NCBI GenBank assembly: GCA_959347315.1
Contig: OY365807.1
Location: 30,361,128-30,425,127, forward strand
Source: Bimastos eiseni
Lineage: Eukaryota; Annelida; Clitellata; Crassiclitellata; Lumbricidae
Length of the DNA stretch: 64,000 nucleotides
Reading direction: 5' to 3'
Shown: positions 23,690 through 35,637 of the stretch, piece after piece
How positions within the stretch are numbered: position 1 is the first letter of the stretch
Layout: each line of letters opens with the position of its first letter
Program-made: the position numbers and the translations under genes
The notes under the pieces: generated by a model
Seen by the model: only the letters and a program-made list of their open reading frames with translations
Database searches by the model: none
Told to the model about the DNA's origin: nothing

Positions 23690-25084
23690 TATATATATAT
23701 ATTGGAGGATTTGTTAACAACAAGGCAATAGTCAGCACATGCAAGAGTAAAATACTGAGTTGTACAACTCCCTAGCCACATGTATATATACATATATATA
23801 TTACAGGAATTTCATATCATATACATAACATCGAACAACTGGATGAAAAGCTACAAAACGGCTACCAAATATTTACAAGGAGCTGAGACACATGAAGAAA
23901 GGTTGAACAAGGTGTAAACTAGCAATATTCGATGGTAATAAAAGCAGTATATACGTAATTGAAGTGGAAATGAGTCTATATGCTGTGGGAAAGGTTCAAT
24001 GAACAAGCCAACAAATTACTCGAGACCTCAGGTAAAAATAATAATCCTTGGAACTGAAAACAACGTCAAAGCTGAAATTTATCATTACAAGACTCGTGAG
24101 GTGTGAAATAGGGTGTATGACAGGGCTGTTTCCGTCGATACTACCATGACTCATAAGAAGGGAAGGATTATTTAGCATTCCAGTTACCTTGGAGTGAGTG
24201 CATGTCTTTTAAGTGCTTAACATCTCTCCTGTGCTATGGTTTGTATGATATTATATTTTAAGACCATTCTTATAATGCGATGTGTACTAACGTGATTTGG
24301 TGGCAAAAACTCTCTAGGCCAAGCTTTTAAGAGCGTTTGATATAGCTTAATTAAGGCTACCCACGCGTTAGTGTAATACGTATAGTCTGAAAACGTGCTG
24401 TTTATACTAATACACTCCATCTATCACCTTCAGTCGTCTGTGCTTCACGATTGAGTTAACATTTTAATGACGAGAGCGAACCATAAGTGACTGGGAAACC
24501 AATAGAGCTACTCGTTCAATTCTTGAAAGATTAAGCGAAAACAGCCCACGCAGGTTAAATCATAAGAATAAAATAAGACATCGTGGCACTATTCATATTT
24601 TTCTGCAGCTATCCTAGTAACTAGATGAATGAGACTTACATTGTATAATTTAAAGCATTCATATCATCAGAATTTGACTACGAGTCGAGTATATTTTCAC
24701 GACAACTGACGACATTATTCATTCTCATTTCAGGTTTCTCACGCTGCTCGCTATAGAAGCCACCAGTTATTTAATGAGCTATATTGAAATGCGCATTAAT
24801 AAATATGGAATTCCGTAAGACCAACTCTCCTCTGGCGTTACTCCCACGCAGAGATTGGAGCAATTAAGCGACCAAAGTAGGTTAACCTAAATTTCGTTTC
24901 TCAGCTGACGTACCAGTCTAAGACTAAAGAAAATATAGACACAATATACACGCGAAACCGTTATCAACAGCAGCTTCAACGACAGGATCGCAGGCCATAT
25001 TCGAAGGCACTTAGTTACCATCCGAGCTACTTCTTCCAGACGAGTACGAGCAGAGTGAGAAGTGTCACGAAAGGCGTAATTAAA
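23690..25084. other. no gene or named repeat recognised
   Basis: Short TA runs at 23690-23702 and 23779-23802. Open frames at 23996-24178 and 24217-24420 on the minus strand show no motif. Confidence 0.45.
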
Positions 25085-25243
25085 TGCTTAGATACATGCA
25101 TGCATTGCACACACATATATGCACACTTACATACATACATACATACATACGTACATACATACATACATACATACATACGTACATACATACATACATACAT
25201 ACATACATACATACATACATACATACGTACATACATACATACA

Positions 25244-25277
<34 letters not shown>

Positions 25278-25440
25278 CATACATACATACATACATGCAT
25301 ACATACATACATATATACATACATACATACATATATATACATGCATATAGACATACTTACATAGATACATATATATAGATACATAGATACATACGTACAT
25401 ACACACATGCATACATACACACGTGCATATGTGCATCCGA
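25085..25440. repeat. (ACAT)n microsatellite, ~350 bp
   Basis: Long ACAT tract with scattered ACGT, ATAT and ATGC variants. All frames are open through it (Tyr-Ile-His-Thr or Met-Tyr-Val-Cys cycles), which accounts for the overlapping frames on both strands. Confidence 0.97.
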
Positions 25441-25487
25441 CATGCGTACATACATAGGCCCTACATACCATACATAGGCCTACTGAG

Positions 25488-26515
25488 AACGTGATTATTG
25501 GGAGGCCATCGTCGGTCGTAGGACTTTCTCCCACAGGACGATCGTTCATAGGACTATCGCTCACATCTGTTTCGTAAGCCGGCTGATCGCAGGGTGCCCG
25601 TTCAATAATCCGAACGTTCGATTGTCCGAAGATTCTATGCTCCGACATTAATGCAACTAGATACTGACTTAATTGATGCAAGGAATGTGTAAAACTGGGA
25701 GCTGGATTGATATGAAAAGAATCATGCCAAAATAGAAACTGGATTAATGAAAAGAATGGTGCAACTTAGCTTCCATCCAGACATAACTTTTTCATCAATA
25801 CAGCTGTACCATTAAAATCACAATCTTATCACCTCTCGACCGGATACCAAGCAATCTTCGGACTATCGAACCTTCGGACTATAGACACAGAACCGATCGC
25901 AGGACAGGACATTCATTTATTTTACGATTACCAAACATGGTGCAAACTATTAAATGATCGAACAATTAGTAAACGAAAAACAGAAGGTGTGCTAATTGAT
26001 TTCTTATTGTTAGCTATAAAGTTAGTGAAACGTAGGCCTACACATCCTTATCCAGCGTTCTGTTTTCATAAAGACCTAAAACTAGACAGAAATATGAAGA
26101 ATAAGCCTAGATAACACATGACGCCTAAAAACTTTAAAAATTCGACGGTCCACTACTTGTAGGATATGCGAGCAACAGTTGGTAAATAAGTGAGAATGTC
26201 AGTTCTATCGTCTGTAGCGAACGAATGATTCATACTTTCTAAAGATCTCGCCTTTTGTGTCATATGAGCGATCATATGTTTCTATGTCGAGGTAACAATT
26301 TTGTTTGTTTAATTGTCGAAAACTTAGTAGATTTCCAATTTAAACAGGTAGTCTTCTATGTTATTTACTTATTAAATATGTTGCCTTTCGTGTCACTATG
26401 AGCGACCAGCCTATGAGCGTTTGTCCGTAGCAGCGATCGTCCGCATGCGCGAAAGTTCTATGAGTGATCGTCCTGCGAGCGAACGTCCGAGGACCCCGTC
26501 ATCACTTGCTAGTCG
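25488..26515. mobile_element. foldback-like element with AGGACGATCGCTCAT arms
   Basis: The left arm (25488-25640) and the right arm (26398-26515) carry the same ~17-bp motif family in opposite orientation: AGGACGATCGTTCAT and AGGACTATCGCTCAC on the left, ATGAGTGATCGTCCT and ATGAGCGTTTGTCC on the right. A further cluster (TTCGGACTATCG) lies inside at 25855-25880. The interior is about 700 bp, AT-rich and without coding frame. Boundaries are approximate: GTGAT near 25489 and ATCAC near 26503 are inverted, but a clean target duplication was not established. Confidence 0.55.
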
Positions 26516-26656
26516 AAGGAGTTTTAGAGATCTGGACCACTTCAAACGGTATAAGAATCTTTCACCTTCGAACGATTCACCTCTAGGGATTTTCGCCCTT
26601 GGGGACTTTCCCTAGTAGGGCTTTCTCTCCACTCTCATTAGCGGTCGATGATGACG

Positions 26657-26720
26657 TCTATAACGACCAACTGTGGAGGTTTCCCATACATTTTAGTACA
26701 CACTCGTCGTTAAATGATTG
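26657..26720. mobile_element. degenerate piggyBac-like MITE, copy 3
   Basis: Matches 4550-4620 through TAACGACCA, the central CCCATACATTTTAG and the right arm CACTCGTCGTTAAA. The TTAA edges are mutated. Between copies the central block is the best conserved. Confidence 0.6.
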
Positions 26721-27229
26721 ACTATGAGCGTGATCAAGACACGTGACATAACATAACAAGGGCTTAAGTGGTTCAGAAAGACAGATGGTCTATGTTAGAA
26801 TCATCGTAAATTAGTCTGGAATACTTAATTGACTATCTTAAAAGCCCTGATATTAGGGCATAAATTCTTCAGTGCAAAAGTTATAGATTTGTGCAATGGC
26901 TTAGGTGATAATATCGTCTCAGAGTCTTAATACCAGCGCTTTTAAGATGCCCCTAGACTAGAGGTAAAAGCCCATAGAGGCGAATCGACCAGAGATGCAA
27001 CGTCCGGATGTAAAAGCCTATGGTACCCTTAGAACGACCTCCTTGGTCGCTTGATACTTGTTCGCCTTCCTCTTGGGTCATGACGTGACTTGATCGGGTC
27101 CTGTGTTCGACAGGTCGGCTATTAAGAGGTATTAGGACATTTGCCACTGTATCTGCATACATACGCGACGTACTACATTGACTATCTGTGCCAGAACGGA
27201 TCTCTTACCACGTTGGCTTCGCAGCATTC
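26721..27229. other. no gene or named repeat recognised
   Basis: Nothing supported. Confidence 0.45.
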
Positions 27230-27556
27230 TTGACTGTATTGCAGTCGTGATCCCTGTCGCCCAGTATCCAACGTTGCAGTGCATCGGGCGTCTCCCTACG
27301 CGACGAGGAATGAGCTTTTAGTTCCACGGGATCGCTTGTATACTATAGGCAACGCCGCCGAGCATTCTCAATTGCATGCTCTCCAACTGGAAAGATCTTC
27401 AACTAGAGCTGCGTGCGTTACTTCTGATTGACCCAATCGAGTTTTATAAGTCAGTCAAGTCCTTTTCTTTCTACGTAGCTGAGCTGTGAGCTCTCCTGAG
27501 TAGATTTCTTGAAGAGGTTCTATACATAATTTTTGTTAGAACGAGTGAATGAATGA
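27230..27556 (+). mobile_element. LINE C-terminal and 3' fragment
   Basis: A forward frame reads RNELLVPRDRLYTIGN, then after a one-base frameshift near 27358 RAFSIAC, then IEFYKSVKSFFF, the usual order at the end of CR1/L2-like reverse transcriptases. The tail CTGAGTAGATTTCTTGAAGA with TTCTATACATAA resembles the GCGCTATATAAA termini, and ends in GAAT repeats at 27544-27557. Decayed and 5'-truncated. Confidence 0.7.
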
Positions 27557-27890
27557 ATACACACATGCATACATACATACATACATACAATACATACAAA
27601 CAAGCATACTTACATAGATACATACAAACATAGATGCATACATACATACATACATGCATACATACATACATACATACAAACAAGCATACTTACATAGATA
27701 CATACAAACATAGATGCATACATACATACATACATGCATACATACATGCATACATACATACATGCATGCATAAATACATACACACATACATGCATACATA
27801 CACACATACATGCATGCATAAATACATACACACATACATTCACACACACACACATACATACATTCATACATACATACAAATATATATATA
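27557..27890. repeat. compound ACAT microsatellite with 80-bp duplication
   Basis: ACAT tract in which 27601-27680 is repeated from 27681, including the rare block CAAGCATACTTACATAGATA. A second internal duplication (CATGCATGCATAAATAC) occurs at about 27761 and 27810. It ends in a TA run at 27878-27896. Confidence 0.93.
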
Positions 27891-27960
27891 TATATATTTA
27901 AATGCTCTGACCAGCTTACCTCTGTCACCTAGCGTGACTGGTACTGAAGCATTTGTCCAT

Positions 27961-27996
27961 AATCCTCCTCCTCCTCCTCCTCCTCCTCCTCCTCCT
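27961..27996. repeat. (CCT)n microsatellite
   Basis: Twelve CCT triplets, followed by GCTGTTGTAG. It encodes a proline run in one frame; see the rejected coding candidate here. Confidence 0.95.
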
Positions 27997-28773
27997 GCTG
28001 TTGTAGGAGCTGAGGCAGCACGGGATGAAGTCGAAGACAATGGATCACTGGCTGAACAGATTCCTGGAGTTGGCAATAAGACCTTGAAACAGAAACGTTG
28101 TCACGATTCTCATCAGAAAAAACCTATACACGCCGCAAGTGGTTCTTTTTGCACAAATGACAGCTATTTGGCTTTGTATAGTTTCTTATGCAAGACGGAT
28201 GGTTGAAGCCCAGCATGATTTAGGAAGCGAAAGAATTTGCTAAATGATATGTTAAACTCAGAGCAGAATCTTTTAATTGTGGAGAAAGAAAGGGTAATGA
28301 ATCAGAAGCAATTTGAAACATAGAACAAGGAAAGAAAAGAAGGAGACAGACGAGATTAAAAACCGGGAGACAGTCTTATAACGAAGATATAGAGAGATAC
28401 ACAGCGATGTGTTGTCGTGGTGTCATTTTCGACATTTTTGTAGTTAGCCATTGAAGACTAATGGCGTCATATTTTGACGCCATAAGAAGGGATTCTTCTC
28501 CAACATCCACACTGTGACTTTCTTTCTATTTGAGTCGACTTCGTTCATTACAGCAGACATTAAACGTCACCATACAATTGTCATTTATTAAAACCCATAT
28601 CTTTGGTTAGAGTCGATGTCCTTCAATATACATTTCCGGTTTCGGCTGTATACAACCAATCTATCGGTCAGTTGGTTAAACAACAAGACACTTGTCTGAG
28701 GCTACCTATTCAGATGAAGAAAACGTTGACGCCGCAGAAACTTCTAACTGGCACAACAGTATACCGATACGCA
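27997..28773. other. no supported gene; small palindrome
   Basis: A forward frame continues from the CCT tract to 28206 without a recognised domain. A perfect 9-bp-arm hairpin ATGGCGTCA/TGACGCCAT lies at 28461-28483. Confidence 0.45.
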
Positions 28774-28839
28774 TATATTATTATTATTATTAAGATCATC
28801 ATTATTATCATTATCATTATAATAAGAATAATTACAATG

Positions 28840-28875
<36 letters not shown>

Positions 28876-28995
28876 TAATGTTAATAATAATCATAATATC
28901 ATTGTAATTATGTTATTATTTCATTATTAGTAATAAAAATAATGTTATAATAATTTTATCATTATTATGTTTTAAAAAGCAAATATTATTATTAT
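28774..28995. repeat. ATT/TAA tract with a 16-bp inverted repeat
   Basis: Triplet-type AT sequence switches from ATT on the left to TAA in the middle and back. ATAATTACAATGATAT (28828-28843) and its exact reverse complement (28896-28911) face each other, so the middle could fold into a hairpin. Confidence 0.85.
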
Positions 28996-29029
28996 TAATG
29001 GTAGCGGTAGTAGTGCTATTGCATTAATT

Positions 29030-29085
29030 CTATATATAACGCCTATTCGGACTATCTACTCAGAAGCGCTGAGTAGATACTTTAG
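29030..29085 (-). mobile_element. retroelement 3' tail fragment
   Basis: Minus strand shows AGCGCTTCTGAGTAGATAGT then AGGCGTTATATATAG, close to the 18660-18705 tail. Coding part absent. Confidence 0.45.
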
Positions 29086-29790
29086 GTAAACAACGCTAAA
29101 AGCTATTATTGATTGTTATTGCCTGTATTTGAATGTATTTGAACCGTCATGTAGGTTTTACACCAGAAACAGTATAATATGAGCTCTTGTGTTGAAATTT
29201 AGGACTCAAATTGGGCTTGAATATGGTAATAAACTGATTCTTATACGTCAAATAATTACACTTCGGCTGAGAAGTTTTTGTAATCAGAGAGAGGCTCGAT
29301 TTCCCAAAGTGGATGTCATCATTACGAGAGAACAGAATTTCGGCATTGGATATTAGAGTCCATCTATCAGGTTGTCCATAGGACCTTTTCGGCTATAGGT
29401 TCGGGGCTTTAGAATACGCTACCCAGTTTGTGCATACCTACCGAAACAGCCTAGCATTCAATTATTATACTGTTTTGACTCACGTACCGTAGTCGGACTT
29501 CTGGTCTATCTCAATCTATAACGAAGTCCACCGGACTTCTACAACTTTAACCTTGCGATGTCTACGATTTTGCTACTTAACGTCACCACCGATGGTGAAT
29601 AACAAGGATGGCGCTATAAAAGTCATTCTAACACAAAAAATAAATATGAATAAAAGTAAGGCTAATGAGCAAAAATATTCTACTATGAAGGAAATGCAGT
29701 AATTAATGCGTAATATATATGATCAGATATCAGATGAAGAATAGCAGTGAAACAAGCTGTGTCTACCCTATACATGTATGTGGCGCCATG

Positions 29791-30012
29791 TGTGGCACAG
29801 TGGCCGATTGGTTAGAGCGGTCGACCCGTAACGCTCAGTGTGCGCTGGGCGAGTGAGTTCGACCCTCGTCCGAGGCGTCAGTCACTGTGCAGGGACCTTG
29901 AGTAAGTCCTTCACGCACAATTGCTCTGCAGTACAACTGCAATTGCGCCGTCGAGGCATGTGCATTTCTGAGCAAAAGATGCTGGAAGAAAGGCGATATC
30001 AAATTATTAAAG
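29791..30012 (+). mobile_element. tRNA-derived SINE, copy 1
   Basis: The 5' part is tRNA-like with an A box TGGCCGATTGG (29801-29811) and a B box GTTCGACCCTC (29857-29867), as used by RNA polymerase III. A tRNA-unrelated body follows (GGGACCTTGAGTAAGTCCTT and GCACAATTGCTCTGCAGT). The 3' end reads CTGGAAGAAAGGCGATATCA. About 220 bp. Which tRNA it came from is not determined. Confidence 0.9.
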
Positions 30013-31204
30013 TTTACCGCATGCTAAGAAGTGGCATCATTTAGGACTATTATTCTGCTGGAAGTGCACTTCAAAATTTATAACTTGTTCGTTGTGCGTG
30101 TTAACAACCTCCTACAATACCACAATGCGCAGAGAAAAGTTACTTGACTTGTACTATGGGGTGATGGTACAATATAGGACTACTCTTCATAATGCCCGAA
30201 ATACCTTAAGACCGGTGTGCTGTGAAATATTGTCCGGCGAGAGAAATTTTACGACCACGCACGCTTCCAGTCAAGGATGTAATTTCGCATTACATTTAGT
30301 TGTGTCATGGGCTCGTATATTTTGCCTGTGCATGTGTGTGTGTGTGTCTGTATGTGTGTGACTGTGTGTGCAATGCGCACATGTGTGTTTGGTCATGGAC
30401 ATGCATGTAGGCTGCAGACATAGAAATAAGAAAACTACACAATTAGTGTTGGCATGACCTTGCAACGGAAGCAGCATTTCCAAACACATGTTGTTTTGTC
30501 AATTGCCGGGAAGCAGAGCTTTGCTAGTTTACCGAGCACAGGTTCAGTCAGTTTGTTACGTTTGGTAACGTAATAGTATCTTTAATGAGGGTAACACATC
30601 ACTATATTCATCGTATTTACTAGTTTGCCTAAGAAAATCCCAATATCATTGCAGTACTTGCATTTCATAAGGAAAAGTAATATTTAAAATGACTGCCTGG
30701 CTGGCAAGTAGCTTAAAAGGCATAAGAAAACGATGACCAAACTGCAGACTGCCTGCGATTATACAAACATAATGATGTGAAATCACTTATTTTAACAGAC
30801 GACCATTTCCCTTTTGTTATGCATTAAGGCCACAATCACGCGGCACTTGACAATAGAAGAAATAATTTATCAGAATCACGAAACTTATTACGCCTAATGT
30901 ATATTTGGAACGGCGGAATCATCCTTCAATCTGCGAGTGTGGAACATAATTTCTAAGCAGTTCTCCAGTTTCATCGCGTGTTAAACTACCAAATGGTTGC
31001 ATGGCGAATTAAGCAGACTGCTTGCATACCAAGCACGATACATGTCAACTGTTCTTTGAGAAACACACGTTTCTGTTAAATTTGCATAAATTGCGTGTTT
31101 CCGACCAATCTGTATATGATGTCACCAGGCCGCAATTCAGTGACCACACAGTGCATACCTATCAGTGTTAGTGAATTATTACTCAATGCACAGCATTGGT
31201 ATAT
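30013..31204. other. no gene; one TG-rich patch
   Basis: A TG microsatellite with interruptions covers 30331-30390. Nothing else recognised. Confidence 0.5.
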
Positions 31205-31421
31205 ATTTTATTTATTTTATTTATTACCGAAACTTGATACCGCCCTTCTTCCAACATTTTTTACTCAGAAGTGCATACACTGCAGAGCAATTGCGCGCGA
31301 AGGACTTGTTCAAGGTCCCTACACAGTGACTGATGCCCCGGACGAGGGTCGAACCCGCTCGCTCAGCGCACACTGAACGTTACGGGCTGACCGCTCTAAC
31401 CGATCGGCCACTGTGCCACAC
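31205..31421 (-). mobile_element. tRNA-derived SINE, copy 2
   Basis: Minus-strand copy of the SINE at 29791. The A-box and B-box regions are intact (TGGCCGATCGG; GGTTCGACCCTC). It lacks the segment with CAATTGCAGTTGTA found in copy 3, an internal deletion of about 20 bp. It ends with the GGCGGTATCAAGTTT type of 3' end and an AATAAAT-rich tail. Confidence 0.9.
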
Positions 31422-32149
31422 ATATATATGATCACCTCTTCACGTATTATCCTATTTGTAAAGTTCTTACTGGCAAAGTGGCAACAATATTATCAGCATT
31501 ATTCTACAAGTTCAATACCATGTAGGGATCGTAGACCCCATCAATTGACATATTTCCCGATCATTGATACGTCTTATGCTGAAATCCAGTTACAGACCTC
31601 AACATGAACAGCAACAACAGAAAACAAAATGAATGCTATCAAATACCTATCAAAAAACCATCAGCTACAAATCAGATGTATTTGTCTGCCATTGGTCGGT
31701 GACCTGCAATGCCGACCAATTTACGGTTAATTCACTTGTACGCAATATGCAGCTGTAGCACAAAAAGGACATCTGATTGTAAATGTCCTGTCCAAACTTA
31801 TTGTGTCTTTGCTGTAACAAGTACAACTATGAGCTGCTAAACTGTGTTCCGCGGGGTGTGAAAAGCACAAATTTGTGCTTTGCTTATATTTGGGATTTAA
31901 GCAAAAATTCCCTATAACTTTATATGCTACAGAATTCATTGTCATCGCTATTTGTGTTGTTATTAATGTAATGTTGGCCTAAACCGATAGTTATCTGCAT
32001 GCACCTGTACAACATAATTATTTGTTGTTTTGGACGGCGCTCCAACAAAAAGTTTTTAGATCACAAGGGTTCCACGGCCAAAAAAGTCAGAGTTGCCCAA
32101 TTGCACAGCAGTGAAGTCTTGTCCTGGCGGTTAGCCGGGTCGAATCTAC
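31422..32149. other. no gene or named repeat recognised
   Basis: Nothing supported. Confidence 0.5.
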
Positions 32150-32260
32150 CTCAAGTCACGGCGTATACCGACTTTGAACAAGCAGCTCACCCATAATTGT
32201 ATGTGAGGAAGGCGACGGGAAGCGACCTCACTCATCTCATACCCGTGTGGCATATAAAGC
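32150..32260 (-). repeat. dispersed repeat (uninterrupted copy)
   Basis: On the minus strand CTTCCCGTCGCCTTCCTCAC and CAATTATGGGTGAGCTGCTT match the repeat split by the foldback element at 18795-18830 and 19626-19690. It serves as the empty-site reference for that insertion. Its identity is unknown. Confidence 0.6.
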
Positions 32261-33534
32261 AATGGACCTTTCGTCGAGCAGAGAACTTATTATCATCGTC
32301 ATAGTCCATTACAGCAATAATTGTGCATTTGTGTGCGCAGACTGAGGCTATAGTTTGCAATGTATTGCTGATGCGATCTGCTATAAATCACACAGCACAG
32401 TCTCGCCGGTCAATTCCATTTTCGGCAGCCTTCAATTGCCCTCCCACACTGATTCGTTCGTAATACACACGTCTCCAGTATATATGTAAATGTACCCATA
32501 ATGCTGCATTTAGGCAAAGAAGAGGCAGCAGTCTACGTGCCACGTCCTTAAATGGAAGAGCGTGACGCAAACACAACACCCACACTGTCCATCTCTGACT
32601 ATTAGTCTTTGTCTTCATTGTCCTCCCTCCCTCCTTCTTTCCCTCTGCCTCGGTGTGTCTGTGTAGTTGTACACATATTCTTCATTATATATGTATTATA
32701 TATATATATATATTATATTATGATAGAAAGAGAGCGAGAGGCCTTTAAATAATTACTGTGAGAAGAGATGTACTTCGTGGCCCAAAGCAATTTTATTTTT
32801 CTGCGTCTATCTGCAACATTCGTTGACAAATCGTTCCATTTTTCTGCTGCAGCTTACTGCTGCTGCTGCTGCTCTGTCTTGAGTCTGCTGCTGCTGCTGA
32901 CTGGCTGAATCTCGGTGAGCTGCTGAGTCTGATCCAAGCGCCGATGAGTCGCATCCGATGCAATACATCTGCATAATCCTGTCGACCTTCGGATGGAACT
33001 AAGCGTCTGCTAGATAACCCACGGATCATCTTTAAACGCAGATATCAGCATACATGTACGTGACTACAAAAGCTGAAGTATTCATGTGTTTAAGTTTATT
33101 CACACGACCATGTGTACTCTTGCTGCCTCGGGTTGCAGTTCTGTTCTGGTCTAAGTGGCAATTGTTTGAATCTTACAGACTGTTAGATTCCGATAACTTT
33201 TGAAACTGCAATTCTGGGGACGTCCAGCGCATTTGAAGACCGTCATTTTGCGATTGTGTTCAATGTGGTGGTATGTAGGGCTAGTTCATCTCGTGAGGAA
33301 TTTATTCAGTAATTCTTGCAATATGTTTGACACTCTACTTCCTTCGAATCTCACTTTTTCATTAAATATTTCTCGTGTCAGATGTTTATGCAACCGTAAA
33401 GTGATGACCAACTTGAAGAACCGGCGATAGAGAAGTCAACGTGTGCAAATGAGCAAATGAACAATATCGAGCTTTGCCACATATTAGTCCGAAAAATTTG
33501 TATTAAAATTAAATACAGGAGTTATATAGGCCTA
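32261..33534. other. no gene; CTG-rich and AT-rich patches
   Basis: A TA-rich run covers 32686-32718 and a CTG-rich stretch 32841-32935. Open frames are short and without motifs. Confidence 0.5.
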
Positions 33535-33625
33535 CATATGCATATATACATACATACATACATGTACATAGGCCTACATACATACATGCATTCATATATA
33601 TACATATATATATATATTAAAATAC
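33535..33625. repeat. TACA/TA microsatellite
   Basis: ACAT tetramers merging into a TA run, interrupted by the octamer TAGGCCTA at 33569-33576. Confidence 0.85.
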
Positions 33626-33660
33626 GTACATAGGCCAACAAGCCCCACAAGCATAAATAT

Positions 33661-33899
33661 TTATATTTTTATTTATTTATTACAGAAATTTGATACCGCC
33701 CTTCTTCCAACATTTTTTGCTCAGAAGTGCACACGCCTCTACGACGCAATTGCAGTTGTAATGCAGAGCAATTGTGTGCGAAGGACTTGCTCAAGGTCCC
33801 TAAACAGTGTCTCCCCAGACGAGGGTCGAACCCTCTCACTCGGTGCACACTGAGCGTTGCGGACTGACCGCTCTAACCGATCAGCTACCGTGTCACACA
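33661..33899 (-). mobile_element. tRNA-derived SINE, copy 3
   Basis: The longest copy, about 239 bp including the tail. Minus strand: tRNA-like head at 33899-33825, body with GGGACCTTGAGCAAGTCCTT, a CAATTGCAATTACA-like segment variant, and 3' end GGCGGTATCAAATTT followed by AATAAATAAAT. The A box is mutated (TAGCTGATCGG). Confidence 0.9.
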
Positions 33900-34300
33900 G
33901 TACATATACAGTTATTCAAGTATATACGATGTAGCATGGATGGCAAAAAAACGAACAACAGGAATGCAGGTAGAGACAGGTAATACTTGAATGAGAAATG
34001 AAAAGACAAAAGGGTGTTCATAGGCAGAGTGGAAGGGTATTAATGAGTATCAAACAGTTCTCAGACATCGTTGTTGAAAACGACGGCGTGACGTAATATG
34101 ACGCTCTAATGGTGCGAGTCCATCGTGCAACAAAATAGATAGAAAATAAATAATTGATTGCACTAATGGACCCGCTGAGCCTTTCTCTAGTCTACTACAA
34201 GGAACAGAAAATGACTACGACAGAGGAAGGGGAGGAGGGACAGGGTGTGTATTGACGCTTGCAACTACGCTGATAAACTAAAAACTTTACTCCTCCTTTC

Positions 34301-34533
34301 AATACAGTACAATACAGCTTGGCATTTATAACGCGCTTTAACACGGCAAGTCTTGCACGAAAGCGTGCACACGTCTCGACGACGCATGTACTGCAGAGCA
34401 ATTGTGCACGAAGGACTTGCTCAAGGTCCCTACACGTTGACACTTCGGACGAGAGAGAGTCGAACCCGCTCACTCAGCGCACACTGAGTGTTACCGGCCA
34501 ACCGCTCTAACCAATCGGCCACCGTGCCACACA
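34301..34533 (-). mobile_element. tRNA-derived SINE, copy 4 (different 3' end)
   Basis: Head and body match the other three copies (TGGCCGATTGG; GTTCGACTCTC; GGGACCTTGAGCAAGTCCTT). The 3' end differs: instead of GGCGGTATCAAA it reads AAAGCGCGTTATAAATGCC and a TGTATTGTACTG tail, close to the GCGCTATATAAA tails of the LINEs here. This marks a second subfamily. Confidence 0.88.
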
Positions 34534-34609
34534 ATTTCCACCATCATTTCACCGAACGACGAACCTTAATAAATGCACACTTGTACAGAACGATCGAACT
34601 CAACTGGTG

Positions 34610-34610
<1 letters not shown>

Positions 34611-34684
<74 letters not shown>
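34611..34684. repeat. (TA)n microsatellite, 74 bp
   Basis: Uninterrupted TA dinucleotides. Confidence 0.98.
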
Positions 34685-34685
<1 letters not shown>

Positions 34686-34944
34686 CAGATAACTGTTTTG
34701 TTGAAAATGCAAGGGAGCAGATATCTGCCATAGAAAAGTGTAGATCATTAGTTCAGTCATTGCAGAAATATCGACAGCACACCTTCAAGACTACTTACCA
34801 CTCAGAGTTGCTGCCGACCCCAGCCAGCATGGCTCATCAGCCTTAAATAGACAGTTTTGAGGTCAGTGGCGTTGACCCTCGAAAGCAAGCTCAGCGTAAT
34901 TGGGATCCAAGTCGAGGGATCAACGACTAAACAGTGATTGCAGT

Positions 34945-34990
34945 TGCAATTGATATTTATATAGCGCCAATCCAAAGAGGCTCATGGATG
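34945..34990 (-). mobile_element. retroelement 3' tail fragment
   Basis: Minus strand reads CTCTTTGGATTGGCGCTATA followed by TAAATATCAA, the tail shared with LINE 3' ends in this window. Confidence 0.5.
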
Positions 34991-35637
34991 AAACTACAAT
35001 AGAACAGAATGGTTTTCAAACACTCGTACAAAATATAGGAAAAAAGAGGTTGATGAGTTCATGTCGCAGACTTTTATTAGGCAATTATACCCGGAATATG
35101 AACCGACCACATCAAATCTTATGTAGGTCTACAATATGCGTATATATATACATGTAATATATGTGTGCTTATGTTTGTACACGCATACGAGCGTATGCAT
35201 TCATATATATATATAAATACATATATATATATAGATGTGTGTGTGTGTGTGTGTGTGAGCGTATATCGTTTGTACAATGCATATCCACCATATTTGAGCC
35301 AAACGTTAACTGGAAGGAAAAGACATAACATCGTTTCTATTTTTAGTACAATTAGTAAAAGGCAAATCATTCACGATAGCACTTCAATCTTGAACAGTAA
35401 AACTTCTACCTGCACGAACCTATAAATTGCTGCCGGAAGCAATAATCAAGGACAAATAAAACTAATTAATCACACAACGCAAAATGCTGAATATAGAAGA
35501 CTGTTTTGTTCCCTTTGTTCACTAGTTGTATTGAGGCGCGAAAATAGGAATACACTTGCGGCTTAGGTGTTTCCTGTTAGTCGGGTTGGGCTGAGCCGGT
35601 TCGGGTCACGAATAGCTGCATACTCGACTCAGGGTTG
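34991..35637. other. no gene; TA/TG simple repeats
   Basis: TA runs at 35141-35152 and 35202-35232 and a TG run at 35235-35258. The remainder shows nothing. Confidence 0.5.

Noticed and set aside
25085..25681. Minus-strand frame of 184 codons over the ACAT tract
   Set aside because: Met-Tyr-Val-Cys cycle from the microsatellite plus a stretch of foldback arm.
27634..28206. Possible exon after a CCT tract, with a pyrimidine tract and TAG before GAGCTGAGG
   Set aside because: The acceptor-like site is plausible but the 66-codon continuation shows no recognised domain and there is no partner exon or donor to support it.
29791..29870. Free-standing tRNA gene
   Set aside because: A- and B-box motifs are present but the sequence continues into a SINE body found four times, and a proper cloverleaf was not evident.
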